From the NCBI GenBank assembly GCA_023399355.1, contig JAEWQC010000203.1:1-22833 (forward strand): a DNA stretch of 22,833 bases. Reading direction: 5' to 3'. The position numbers and the translations under genes are program-made. The notes below the pieces were generated by a model. That model was not told the DNA's origin. It did no database searches and saw nothing but the letters and a program-made list of their open reading frames with translations. Positions within the stretch are counted from its first letter, which is position 1. Every line of letters begins with the position of its first letter. Positions 14,476 through 22,485 of this stretch are shown piece after piece. The stretch is from Bacillota bacterium. GTDB lineage: Bacteria; Bacillota; Clostridia; Acetivibrionales; DTU013.

Positions 14476-14913
14476 CTATTTTATATATTTCTTTAAAAAG
14501 TTTAATAATTTCACATTATTAACAAGTCTATACTTATGCCCTCCATTAAGCTGAACAAATGCATATGGTTTTCGTTTATTAAATGAATCACCGTTTGGCA
14601 GCGTGGTAATAGTTAAGGAATATGGAATAGTATTCCCAGTAACAAAAATTGTAATTAAGTCCTTACCAAAAAAACTTTTTGGGTAACTATCAAAAGGTTT
14701 CCAAACTGTATCTGTATTTTGCAGAATTGAATAAATCGTCTTCTTTTCTTCACCGTATAATTTATTATTTAGAGTATCATCTAATATTGTAATATCTATA
14801 CCATTTACTGCTGGCAACTTGATTTTGCGTGTTTCCGAATAAATAGTCAAAAAAACAATTGTTACACAAACCAATATTATGAATAGCAGTATGAAAAATT
14901 TTCGTTTGTTCAT
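14476..14913 (-). CDS. Membrane-anchored hypothetical protein
   Basis: A 145-residue protein with a short basic start (MNKRK) and one hydrophobic segment (residues 6-25, FFILLFIILVCVTIVFLTI), then an extracellular part of about 120 residues that is rich in beta-like, basic segments and ends GGHKYRLVNNVKLLNFLKKY. No lipobox; a membrane anchor or signal is likely. Family not recognised. It begins four bases after the tail of a lost APH gene. At 19394 the same first ten residues overlap the stop of the intact APH gene, so this gene once followed APH in an operon. Confidence 0.75.
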   Translation of the reverse strand: MNKRKFFILLFIILVCVTIVFLTIYSETRKIKLPAVNGIDITILDDTLNNKLYGEEKKTIYSILQNTDTVWKPFDSYPKSFFGKDLITIFVTGNTIPYSLTITTLPNGDSFNKRKPYAFVQLNGGHKYRLVNNVKLLNFLKKYIK

Positions 14914-14917
14914 TTAA

Positions 14918-15001
14918 TCAAATCATCTCCCCATTCCGTAAGAAAATTGCCACTAACTTCCTCTGTGCACGGGTGATCACTTTTTCCAAATACGCCTGTT
15001 C
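14918..15001 (-). pseudogene. Remnant: C-terminal end of an APH-family gene
   Basis: The minus strand reads EQAYLEKVITRAQRKLVAIF then LRNGEMI and a stop. This matches the C-terminus of the intact APH gene at 19391 in 23 of 27 residues, and the DNA likeness covers about 14886-15001 against 19367-19478. The rest of the kinase gene is absent. Confidence 0.88.
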
Positions 15002-15053
15002 CATCAAATATTTATCATTGTCTCACTTTGTCCAGTACATAAAACAGACGGAA

Positions 15054-16235
15054 TCAAAAAAACACTTTAGAGATAGTTTTATTATAACTGCCGAAAAATG
15101 AATCTTTAAGAGCTATTCCATCAGAGGTAAATTCATAAACCGAGTAATATAAATCCGTTATGAGTAAACAGGGTCCGCCTTGAACTACAGAGTATGTTAC
15201 AAGTTCATCCTCCCCATCATTGTCATAATCGTAAAACCTGTATTGCGGCATATCATACGATTGAAAGGTAATATCCTGCCAACTGAACTTTTCGTTTTTA
15301 TCTTTCAGATCCTTTTCATATTTTCTCATTTCTTCTTTTTGTTCATCATTAAGAATTATTTCCTTTGTATCCTTCAGTCCGTTTATCTTAACTGTCAGTA
15401 CACCATTTTTATAACCTGTTGTCTTAATTTCCTGCCCTAATACATTGTCCGACGACCAGGTTTTATCGAGAGTCCCGTTTTTATATTCATAACATGAGAG
15501 CCATGAAGTAGAGCCGTATTTATTCGTGAACGAATAAGTTATGCCGATTAAGAACTGATACACAGTATTAACAGAATCCGCCTTTATAAATAAATTGCAG
15601 ATGTACCGATTTGTCGGGATAATGTTTGAGACCGCATCTCTGCTTGCCCCCAACAATACAGGCATGTCAGAATCCTTCACTTTCAATCTTATATCACCGT
15701 CGTAATATAATAATACATCATCGGCCTTTCCGTCATTGTCAACATCTATATCGCTATTTTGTTTCATGATATTTTTTTCAAACGATGAATACATTATTTC
15801 ACTGTTGATTTCTTTCATTACATATCGCTTCCAATATTCTTCCGACCATGAGTCTATACCGTAACGCTGATTTTCTCCAACAAACCAGAACAATCCCGTT
15901 TGTGAATTCATACAAATGTCTTTATATCCCTCAAAGTATAACTTTAAATCATAGGTTGTTTGATTATTTTCCATTTGGTTTATCGGGTTAAACCTCTTCA
16001 ACATTTCTATAACTCTTGTAGTGAAATAATGCGCTGCCTTATAGCAATTGCCATTTCGTTGTTGAATTTTAAGGCATACACTATTTTGAGTCACGAGATC
16101 TTTGATATTATCCTTTAATTGAGACAGGTTGGTATCTGCTGGTTTCATATTAATATAAGCCGGCTTGCTTTGACAACCTGTACAAAGTATTGTAAAACTA
16201 ATAATAAATGCAGCTATTGCAGACTTATTCATCAT
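15054..16235 (-). CDS. Lipoprotein with Asp-rich (VCBS/EF-hand-like) loops
   Basis: A 393-residue protein. Residues 1-21 are a lipoprotein signal with lipobox LCTGC, so it should sit on the outer membrane face. Two Asp-rich loops, DVDNDGKADDVLLYY and YDYDNDGEDELVTYS, resemble calcium-binding FG-GAP/VCBS-type repeats of beta-propeller or solute-sensing lipoproteins. The region between is aromatic and beta-rich (YICNLFIKADSVNTVYQFLI). No catalytic motif is seen. The ATG at 16235 (a second one follows at 16232) lies after AAGGAAG. The 350-base leader upstream contains repeated AAACTTA words. A smaller lipoprotein of similar style is at 18320. Confidence 0.8.
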   Translation of the reverse strand: MMNKSAIAAFIISFTILCTGCQSKPAYINMKPADTNLSQLKDNIKDLVTQNSVCLKIQQRNGNCYKAAHYFTTRVIEMLKRFNPINQMENNQTTYDLKLYFEGYKDICMNSQTGLFWFVGENQRYGIDSWSEEYWKRYVMKEINSEIMYSSFEKNIMKQNSDIDVDNDGKADDVLLYYDGDIRLKVKDSDMPVLLGASRDAVSNIIPTNRYICNLFIKADSVNTVYQFLIGITYSFTNKYGSTSWLSCYEYKNGTLDKTWSSDNVLGQEIKTTGYKNGVLTVKINGLKDTKEIILNDEQKEEMRKYEKDLKDKNEKFSWQDITFQSYDMPQYRFYDYDNDGEDELVTYSVVQGGPCLLITDLYYSVYEFTSDGIALKDSFFGSYNKTISKVFF

Positions 16236-16589
16236 TTTCTTCCTTTTGATATTACAACGAGCATTTAACTAATATATAAACACGTATTCATGTTTAGATG
16301 ATAAACTTATATAATTGTTAGTTAAACTTACACCATTTTATTAACATAAACCAAACTTATATGTTAGACAGTACCAAATTAAAAAATGTTTCTTTTTGAT
16401 AAAATATTCTTATACTCTAAAGATGCGTGAAAAATATTAAACTTATTATCTTCAGTTGCCTATTCTGTTAACTTCCAAAAATAGACACTGCTCGTCATCA
16501 TTGACCCTACTTTCATTTATCTGGTGATAGATATTCTTAAGGATACAGCAGTCACAGGCTTGGCAATACTATTGATTTATATAATGGAA
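16236..16589. other. AT-rich intergenic region with repeated AAACTTA words
   Basis: About 350 bases without a gene, containing the promoter of the 393-residue lipoprotein. The word AAACTTA occurs at 16303, 16324, 16353 and 16439; the first two are 21 bases apart. An imperfect palindrome TAAACATGaataCGTGTTTA-like (minus) is near 16278-16297. These could be operator sites; no clear terminator for the gene upstream was found. Confidence 0.35.
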
Positions 16590-16946
16590 TTATCTATCGA
16601 ATCTGATTCCACAAACTCTACAGGACATGTCTTCTTTTTCAATCTGTCGATTACCACAGTTCTGGCACTCAAAGATGTTATTGGAAAGTGCAATTTTACT
16701 GTTCCTGGTCTTCGAATATTGTCTATTGATTCTTTTATCCTGTTTCAGTTCTATTGCCAAGAGAACCAGAAAGAGAAGTAATATCAGTACCCCGATTATA
16801 ATTGATATTCTTATTGGCATAGGGAAATTTTCCTTCAAGCCAAAAACAAAAGAAGTATAATGCAGCAACAAAGGTATTACGATTGCAAAAATTATACCTA
16901 TTCCTAAAATGGTCCCCCCATACCATATCGAGTTGATTTTCTTCAT
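16590..16946 (-). CDS. Two-helix membrane protein with C-terminal zinc ribbon
   Basis: A 118-residue protein. Two hydrophobic segments (TILGIGIIFAIVIPLLLHY and ISIIIGVLILLLFLVLLAI) are followed by a basic stretch and a Cys4 zinc ribbon, CQNCGNRQIEKEDMSCRVCG. The ATG at 16944-16946 is chosen because GGAGGG lies five bases upstream. The frame is open a further 55 codons upstream to a TTG at 17111 and reads IPHIYFFNPMTDELYYTG; this may be a remnant of another gene rather than part of this one. Family not recognised; zinc-ribbon membrane proteins of this kind are often of unknown role. Confidence 0.7.
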   Translation of the reverse strand: MKKINSIWYGGTILGIGIIFAIVIPLLLHYTSFVFGLKENFPMPIRISIIIGVLILLLFLVLLAIELKQDKRINRQYSKTRNSKIALSNNIFECQNCGNRQIEKEDMSCRVCGIRFDR

Positions 16947-17268
16947 AACACCCTCCGTTCCAGAGACCTGCAGAATCTTATCATTCAAATAGGAGCAATT
17001 ATCGGTTTGGCCGGTATAATATAGTTCATCGGTCATTGGGTTAAAAAAATATATATGGGGAATTCTCTTTTCAAAATGACTTCCTCCTATAACATTACTT
17101 AATGGCTTCAACTAGAAATCCTTTTATTTTGTGTGTCCCACTGCCTATCGACAGAATATATTCTACATTTGTAACCTTCACTTCAGTAATACCTCACTTT
17201 GGACTTCGCCTTGTATTCTGTACATATTTTTCCATCCCTGTGCTTCCAGATTTTTACCTTCAAAATGC

Positions 17269-17311
17269 AAATCCCCGCAAAATCACTCGTTAGAGTGACT
17301 CCGCAGGGTTT
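17269..17311 (-). terminator. Repeated terminator hairpin, copy 3
   Basis: Arms 17269-17288 and 17293-17311 pair in minus-strand RNA with G-U pairs and a GTTA/TAAC loop, followed by an imperfect T-rich stretch. It lies about 100 bases after the MerR-family stop codon. The surrounding 200 bases match 12698-12908. Confidence 0.8.
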
Positions 17312-17408
17312 ATCATACTGCGTGCAGGACATTCATTGCCCCTATGTTGCTTGCAATATTGCTAAACATACTCACTTTTAGGTATTATTACATATATTTC
17401 CCATACTG

Positions 17409-18239
17409 TCAATATTGTTTAGCCAATGGTTTTTGCACAGGGAACTGTATTTCAGTAATATATTCGTTTGGGTCATCCGTCAACCATTCACCTTTTAAGT
17501 AAAGTTCTCTTTGCGCTCCGATAATTTCGTACCTATTATCCTCAATCCACTTGGATATGGCATTATAAGCCATATGAAGAGATTGGAACGGACCTTTGTG
17601 GACCACTGTTGCCATTTCTTTCACACCTTCGAGAGTCTTAACCTTTATACGGTCAGTACCAGGTAAATCACCAATAATAGGCTCAATAACTTCAGCATCT
17701 ACCGACTCTTCCTTATATCCTGTATCGTGGTAAATTACCATACATGGCGGAACTATCTTTACACCATGCTTACTAATGTGTTCTCCAAGTTCTTCCCAAA
17801 GATGCCCTTGTTCACTGTAGCTTGGAATGGTATCTCTCAGTGAAGCAACACGTATCGGTTTAATATCCTTTAATACAATATCATAGCTCATGCTAAACGC
17901 CTCCTGTTTACATATTTCTATCAAATTTTCCACACGAGACAGCCGTTCCTGCTCAGCCTTAATCTTTTCTGCAATCTCTGCATGCTTTAACTCCAAAAGC
18001 ATCTGAACCTGCTCTGAATCCAGGTTCTTATTCAGTATTAAAGCAATTTCATCCAGAGAGAACCCAATATCCTTCAATGCAAGAATTCGGTTCAATCTTG
18101 GCATCTGACTTGCTGAATAATACCGATAACCAGTAAAGTTATCAATTCTTTCAGGCTCAAGTAATTCAAGGCTGTCATAGTGCCTTAGGGTTTTTACTGT
18201 CACTCTGTTAAGCCTTGCAAAGTCTCCGATTTTAAACAT
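17409..18239 (-). CDS. MerR-family regulator with GyrI-like effector domain
   Basis: A 276-residue transcription regulator. Residues 1-70 are the MerR winged helix: MFKIGDFARLNRVTVKTLRH, YDSLELLEPERIDNFTGYRY, LNRILALKDIGFSLDEIALI. A coiled-coil dimer helix follows (residues 75-115). The C-terminal 155 residues are a GyrI-like ligand-binding domain, as in BmrR/BltR, ending EYITEIQFPV. Such regulators twist a 19-bp-spaced promoter and often respond to toxic compounds. No matching long-spacer promoter was confirmed nearby. The ATG at 18237-18239 lies five bases after AGGTGATGG; starts three codons earlier are possible. A decayed copy of its 3' end is at 12847. Confidence 0.92.
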   Translation of the reverse strand: MFKIGDFARLNRVTVKTLRHYDSLELLEPERIDNFTGYRYYSASQMPRLNRILALKDIGFSLDEIALILNKNLDSEQVQMLLELKHAEIAEKIKAEQERLSRVENLIEICKQEAFSMSYDIVLKDIKPIRVASLRDTIPSYSEQGHLWEELGEHISKHGVKIVPPCMVIYHDTGYKEESVDAEVIEPIIGDLPGTDRIKVKTLEGVKEMATVVHKGPFQSLHMAYNAISKWIEDNRYEIIGAQRELYLKGEWLTDDPNEYITEIQFPVQKPLAKQY

Positions 18240-18319
18240 TTCCATCACCTATGTGCACATATTATGAGGTCCTCAATGTAATGATAAACCTTTCCGTAAC
18301 AGGAGAGTCAATATACATT

Positions 18320-19141
18320 TTATTTTTTTACTTCCATACCAGTCATTTTTTTATTACTTAAAAGTACAAACTGCTTTCCATCCCATTGGTAGATGTTACG
18401 GAATGTAGCAGGTACAGAGTTATCATAATACTCTGTTTCAAAGGTAGTACCATCAATTTTATTGAGTTTGGCAGAATAATATCCTGTTGAATTACTGATA
18501 AACATTTCCGGATGGTCTTTCACCGGAAGCTCATCAATCTTTCCATCCTTTCTCAATGTAAATATCTTATATACTCTTCCGTTACCGGATGCATACTGAC
18601 CAATAGTAAAGTCCAGATTCCCATCCTTATTGTAATCGTCAAACTCAAGGTCAAATGAAGATTTGAATGTCAAAGGTTCAGAAAACATCTTGCTTATATC
18701 GGTTTCAGCAATTGTTTTACCGAATTCATCTGCCAGCTCTATTACAAAGTTCCCTTCCCAGAGTGTACCCATGTATGCACCAGGGTTCCAGTCCTCGTAA
18801 TACCTGCCCTTGACCATCTTCAACCGTAAGTATGCCGGTTGTCCGCCAAAGGTCAATTCGGTATTGGATAACGTCATGGGTGACTGGACATCAATCTCGG
18901 GGCATGTATCTTCCGAAGTGTGTTGATCATTGTTCTGAAAGGTAGAGTTCATTTCCTGCTGGCTGATTTCCAAGTTCGGTGAAGTCTTCCGGATATTTTG
19001 CAAAGCACTGCCAGTATGCTCAACTGGTACATTGTTCGAACCAGTTGCAGTAGCTGGAATATTGTTTTTTACACACCCGACTCCCAATATTAATAAACAA
19101 GCAATCGAAATAATTGCAATACAGCTAAGGCTTCTTCTCAT
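18320..19141 (-). CDS. Lipoprotein with FG-GAP/VCBS-like region
   Basis: A 273-residue lipoprotein with signal MRRSLSCIAIISIACLLILG and lipobox GVGC. A Ser/Thr/Asn-rich spacer covers residues 25-80. The rest is beta-rich and contains the Asp-rich loop FDDYNKDGNLDFTIGQYAS, typical of FG-GAP/VCBS-like propeller units, and ends GKQFVLLSNKKMTG. It likely faces the outside of the membrane. The ATG at 19139-19141 is supported by GAGGA seven bases upstream, rather than the ATG six bases earlier. It lies 80 bases before the MerR gene on the same strand. Function unknown. Confidence 0.82.
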   Translation of the reverse strand: MRRSLSCIAIISIACLLILGVGCVKNNIPATATGSNNVPVEHTGSALQNIRKTSPNLEISQQEMNSTFQNNDQHTSEDTCPEIDVQSPMTLSNTELTFGGQPAYLRLKMVKGRYYEDWNPGAYMGTLWEGNFVIELADEFGKTIAETDISKMFSEPLTFKSSFDLEFDDYNKDGNLDFTIGQYASGNGRVYKIFTLRKDGKIDELPVKDHPEMFISNSTGYYSAKLNKIDGTTFETEYYDNSVPATFRNIYQWDGKQFVLLSNKKMTGMEVKK

Positions 19142-19334
19142 ATGCATATCCTCTTAATTTTGATAATCTTAAGACACTAAATTATGTATAGATGTTCCAT
19201 TGGAGGATTGTTTTTATTCTTTCCATGTGTAAGCATTCAGATTACTGGCCCTTCGGTTCCATTGGATTACCTGTTTTCTATCATAATTAGTTTTTATTCC
19301 TTATAAATCAACTCAAAAGGTCTATCATCTCATC

Positions 19335-19394
19335 TCATCTCATCACATTTCTATATATAAAACAAAGCAGGATGAAAAATTTTTGTTTGTTCAT
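19335..19394 (-). pseudogene. Remnant: N-terminus of the small membrane protein gene
   Basis: An ATG at 19392-19394 overlaps the APH stop (ATGA). The frame reads MNKQKFFILL, matching MNKRKFFILL of the intact gene at 14476, and then diverges and stops after 19 residues, at a run of CATCT pentamers (19326-19344) that may mark a deletion point. Confidence 0.8.
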
Positions 19395-20221
19395 TTAATC
19401 ATCTCCCTATTCCGTAAGGAAGCTACCACTAACTTTCTCTGTGCACGGGTGATCACTTTTTCCAAATAAGCCTGTTCATCTTTAATTCCTTCTGAATATC
19501 GGGTAATTTGAATAATCAGAAGCCATTTATCAAACTCGGCTTTGGGAAATTTCTGAGCTTTGAAGTATGATTTCAGGTAAGCTCCTGCGATTAAATGTCT
19601 TGCAAATACCTCAAAAACACGAATTAAAAGAGAGCTCTTTTCTGGTGAAGTACCTTTTTTCAATAAATAGTAAGTACGTGCAACATCCGAAACAGGATTA
19701 CCGGAATAAGCATTTACCCAATCAACAACCCACATCCGTCCGTCAGTATCTACCATTACATTTTCAGGATGGAAATCTCCATGACAAAGCGAATTATTGA
19801 TATCTCTTTCAAGAAATTCAATGAGTTCATCTTTCAAATTATTAATGAGAGTTGGATATCGCAGTAGCCTGTCACCATAAACATTACTCATAGCGGCTAA
19901 ACCTTCAACCTTGCCGGCATGCATCCTGCGATGTATTTCCCCAAGCTCACGGGCAAGCTTAACTATACGGAAAGGCTGTCGTTTCATCACATCGGACAGC
20001 ATTTCTCCCTGTATCAACTCATATTGGAGACCAAGCTTCCCTTCATGATTTATAACTCTAAAAAATATCGGTGTCTCTTTATAAACATTTGTTATCTTTT
20101 GAGAGATATCAGCTTCATATTCTATCTGAGCTGGTTTTACCCATTCGAAAAAGAGTTTCAATGCTTTACCTTCATTGTCGATGAATACTTCCGCTGAACG
20201 TCCCACACCAATTTTCTTCAT
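19391..20221 (-). CDS. APH-family phosphotransferase
   Basis: A 276-residue protein of the aminoglycoside phosphotransferase / choline-kinase-like fold. The nucleotide loop is IGVGRSAEVF; the catalytic loop is SLCHGDFHPENVMVD (HGDxHxxN) and the metal site is WVVDWVNAYSG. All key residues are present. The family includes antibiotic kinases, but also many kinases for small metabolites, so no resistance is claimed. The ATG at 20219-20221 has AAAGGAG seven bases upstream; an ATG seven codons earlier is less well placed. Its stop overlaps the start of a decayed gene, and a remnant of a second copy is at 14918. Confidence 0.9.
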   Translation of the reverse strand: MKKIGVGRSAEVFIDNEGKALKLFFEWVKPAQIEYEADISQKITNVYKETPIFFRVINHEGKLGLQYELIQGEMLSDVMKRQPFRIVKLARELGEIHRRMHAGKVEGLAAMSNVYGDRLLRYPTLINNLKDELIEFLERDINNSLCHGDFHPENVMVDTDGRMWVVDWVNAYSGNPVSDVARTYYLLKKGTSPEKSSLLIRVFEVFARHLIAGAYLKSYFKAQKFPKAEFDKWLLIIQITRYSEGIKDEQAYLEKVITRAQRKLVVASLRNREMIK

Positions 20222-20329
20222 GTCGAGGCTCCTTTTAAGCACTTATAGTATGTACTAGTTGGGTAAGATACAGAAAATCATTAATTAGCCGATATTCCAT
20301 AAATCGCATATTATAGATTTGTGGTAGTT

Positions 20330-20368
20330 ACACATTTTATTAATAATGTGAAATATAATAAAATGTGT
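20330..20368 (-). terminator. AT-rich 13-bp perfect inverted repeat
   Basis: Arms 20330-20342 and 20356-20368 (acacattttatta / taataaaatgtgt) pair perfectly around a 13-base loop. The hairpin lies 13 bases after the DUF3784 stop, in the gap before the APH gene. It lacks a clear T run, so terminator function is uncertain; it could also be an operator of the APH gene. Confidence 0.4.
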
Positions 20369-20381
20369 TCACTTAATTAAA

Positions 20382-20717
20382 TCAAGATTTTTTGAAACGA
20401 TTTCCCGTATTCATGTAAATATATATTAAAGCAGTTATAATAATTAACAGTGCAGTACCGATTTTAATTACACCTTTTATTTCAAAAATATTCCTCAAAA
20501 GCGTACATACCATAATTAATGTTAAAATAACTGAATATACAAAATACATTTTACCCATAAATTTGCATAATGCAACTTCATCATATTTCTTTCTTTCTTT
20601 TTCTGACTTCATATTATATCCGGAGATAAGAGAAGCACCTTTGCCACTTAAGGAATAAATACCCAAACAAATAAATAGACAAATTATGCAAGTAAAAGCA
20701 ATAACAAAAATATACAT
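20382..20717 (-). CDS. DUF3784 family membrane protein
   Basis: A 111-residue protein with three hydrophobic segments (about residues 3-22, 57-77 and 85-104). Between the first and second it carries GKGASLISGYNMKSEKERKK and YDEVALCKFMGKMYFV, which is the hallmark order of the DUF3784 family of Firmicutes (G-x-G-x-x-L-I-[AS]-G-Y-N, then K-Y-D-x-x-x-L-C-K-F-M-G). Function of the family is not known. The ATG at 20717 follows AGAGGGG. It lies about 70 bases downstream of a decayed gene on the same strand. Confidence 0.88.
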   Translation of the reverse strand: MYIFVIAFTCIICLFICLGIYSLSGKGASLISGYNMKSEKERKKYDEVALCKFMGKMYFVYSVILTLIMVCTLLRNIFEIKGVIKIGTALLIIITALIYIYMNTGNRFKKS

Positions 20718-20788
20718 TGTACAGCCCCTCTATTATAAATTTAAATGAGTCCTGATTTCACATTTACACTTTTATCTATGTATGGTAT

Positions 20789-21179
20789 TTATTTAGTATT
20801 TTCATATACAATACCCCCATAGCCTAGATTTACACCTGTTAAGGTTTCAATGACCATACCATGGCAAACAATTTTCATTATATACACTTCCTTAGAAATA
20901 CCATTTTTCACTGCTATTTCATTATATCTATAATTTACCAAGTGGTCAAATATGGTATCAAATATGTTATGTAATCCTTTGAATTATGTCATTGCGTGCA
21001 ATAGACAATACATTCGATAATTTGAAGGTCTCTTCATTCTTTAGCTTTTCGATAACATCATTAAAAAAGCAAATTACAACATTCCCAGGTATATCAATCT
21101 TCCGAATAATCTTTTTGGGCTCTATTACAGCATTAGTGGTGTCATCAACGGTTAATTCATTACATCTAAAAAAGGTTGC
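20789..21179 (-). pseudogene. Decayed gene, possibly nucleoside phosphorylase-like
   Basis: On the minus strand a frame without a start (21179-20967) reads DDTTNAVIEPKKIIRKIDIP then GNVVICFFNDVIEKL, which recalls the N-terminal part of nucleoside phosphorylase-like proteins. It stops, but a one-base shift near 20980 continues as DTIFDHLVNYRYNEIAVKNG, KEVYIMKIVCHGMVIETLTG and a stop at 20789-20791. No start codon, a frameshift and a missing C-terminal domain show a broken gene. The family call is tentative. Confidence 0.5.
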
Positions 21180-21293
21180 CTAATTCCTACCTAAGTGTGG
21201 TTTATTTGAATTTTATGTGCTTTGTTTATTTCTGTGGAAAGCTATGTTAATATTAGAGTTGTAAAATGCTGTTGAACTGTGAGGTGAAGTGAT

Positions 21294-21884
21294 ATGCAAC
21301 AATTTTTGATTAATGAATTTGGTCAAAGTCTTGGGAGTAAGATTTATGATCTGCAACAAAGAAAACTACAGATAATACTCGGTTTGACAACAGGAAAAAG
21401 TATTAATCAGATGCGAACACTGAAGAAAACAATTCTTCCAAAGATTTCATTGTATAAAGTTTTACAGGAGGAATCTTTTGAGCAAAAAAGGTCGTATAAT
21501 ACAATTGAAAAGTATATGTTTACTATTGTGGGACCGAAACTCAATAAACAGTATTCAATGCTTGAATTCGTACCTGGGTACTTTTATATTTTTAGAAAGA
21601 TAATGGCAAATACAGTTAATAAAAGTGATAACTGGACGACAGAAATTATAAGGAATGATAGCGAATCAGTAGAATATAATATAACAAAATGTCTCTGGTA
21701 TGATGCGTGTGTAGAGAATTATTGTCCTGAACTATGTAAGATTTATTGTGATGTGGACCATATTATTTATAATTCAATGACAAAAGTAAAGTTTATTCGG
21801 AAAGGGACATTGGGAACAGGCAGTGAATGTTGTGATTTTTGTTATTTAAATAAAAAGAAAGCAAACAAAGCAGAAGCACATTGA
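21294..21884 (+). CDS. ATC hydrolase family protein (L-2-amino-thiazoline-4-carboxylic acid hydrolase-like)
   Basis: A 196-residue cytoplasmic protein. The second half carries the Cys-rich signature of the ATC hydrolase family: ITKCLWYDACVENYCPELCK, IYCDVDHIIYNSM, VKFIRKGTLGTGSECCDFCY. Founding members take part in converting D,L-2-amino-thiazoline-4-carboxylic acid to cysteine in Pseudomonas, but most clostridial members have no tested role and lie near regulators. The N-terminal half is helical and basic (SKIYDLQQRKLQIILGLTTG). The ATG follows GAGGTGAAG. It is one of few plus-strand genes here and appears to stand alone. Confidence 0.85.
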   Translation: MQQFLINEFGQSLGSKIYDLQQRKLQIILGLTTGKSINQMRTLKKTILPKISLYKVLQEESFEQKRSYNTIEKYMFTIVGPKLNKQYSMLEFVPGYFYIFRKIMANTVNKSDNWTTEIIRNDSESVEYNITKCLWYDACVENYCPELCKIYCDVDHIIYNSMTKVKFIRKGTLGTGSECCDFCYLNKKKANKAEAH

Positions 21885-22275
21885 TTGTAGGCAAACCAAT
21901 ATACTTTTTTATATTCTAAAAATTAACAATTTAAACCACCCACTTTGATATGCTCACCTTAGGGTACAAGGGAAATAAAAAAGCACTGTCTACTGTAAGG
22001 GGAGCATTATAAGGTGCTGTACTAGGTAGCCGTTTTCGCCGTATTTTTATCAGCCGTTTTAGTGTATTTTATTATATCGCTAACCAAATTTATACAAGAT
22101 TATATTGCAGTCCAGAAAGATTTAATAAACATATACGCTTATAAAAGTGATATATTGAAGAAGTATCCATTATTTAGTATAATGAATAATGTTTGTAGAT
22201 GATTATTTATGCTTTGCTACCAATACTGTTATGTTTCCACCCCGATCCATCATACATATATCAATAATTGATTAA
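21885..22275. other. AT-rich intergenic region
   Basis: About 390 bases with no gene. It contains an imperfect 24-bp tandem pair (22028-22075). Frames are short and broken by stops. No terminator with a clear T run was found after the ATC-hydrolase gene. Confidence 0.5.
22028..22075. repeat. 24-bp imperfect tandem duplication
   Basis: Units 22028-22051 (agccgttttcgccgtatttt...) and 22052-22075 (agccgttttagtgtatttt...) are adjacent copies with several changes. Confidence 0.45.
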
Positions 22276-22465
22276 ATGGATGCATTAATAAAAACATTTG
22301 TAGATAATTCAACACAAATTTGGACATTGTTTTAGGTGGTTTTAGGTGGTCTGATAACATATATCTACCTCTGCAGTTGAAAAAAGATTGTTAGAAGAAT
22401 TGATTGAAATACTGGAACATACTACAAACAAGTTGATCAGGGAGATTGACAAAATTTCCGGATAA
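22276..22465 (+). pseudogene. Broken small membrane/coiled-coil protein gene before AbiH
   Basis: From an ATG at 22276 the frame reads MDALIKTFVDNSTQIWTLF, then TAG (22333-22335), then VVLGGLITYIYLCS; a shift to the next frame near 22378 continues VEKRLLEELIEILEHTTNKL and IREIDKISG to a stop at 22463-22465. Joined, this gives one membrane helix and a coiled coil, about 60 residues. The TAG lies within a 10-base direct repeat (gttttaggtg twice, 22329-22348), which may have caused the damage. No ribosome site is seen at the ATG. It ends 20 bases before abiH. Confidence 0.45.
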
Positions 22466-22485
22466 AAAAATTAAGGATAAATACG

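Noticed and set aside
19391..20221. Antibiotic resistance gene
   Set aside because: The APH fold is shared by many metabolic kinases; sequence alone does not show a drug substrate.
20986..21183. 65-codon plus-strand frame
   Set aside because: The opposite strand reads more like a protein (decayed gene), and the plus frame has no ribosome site.
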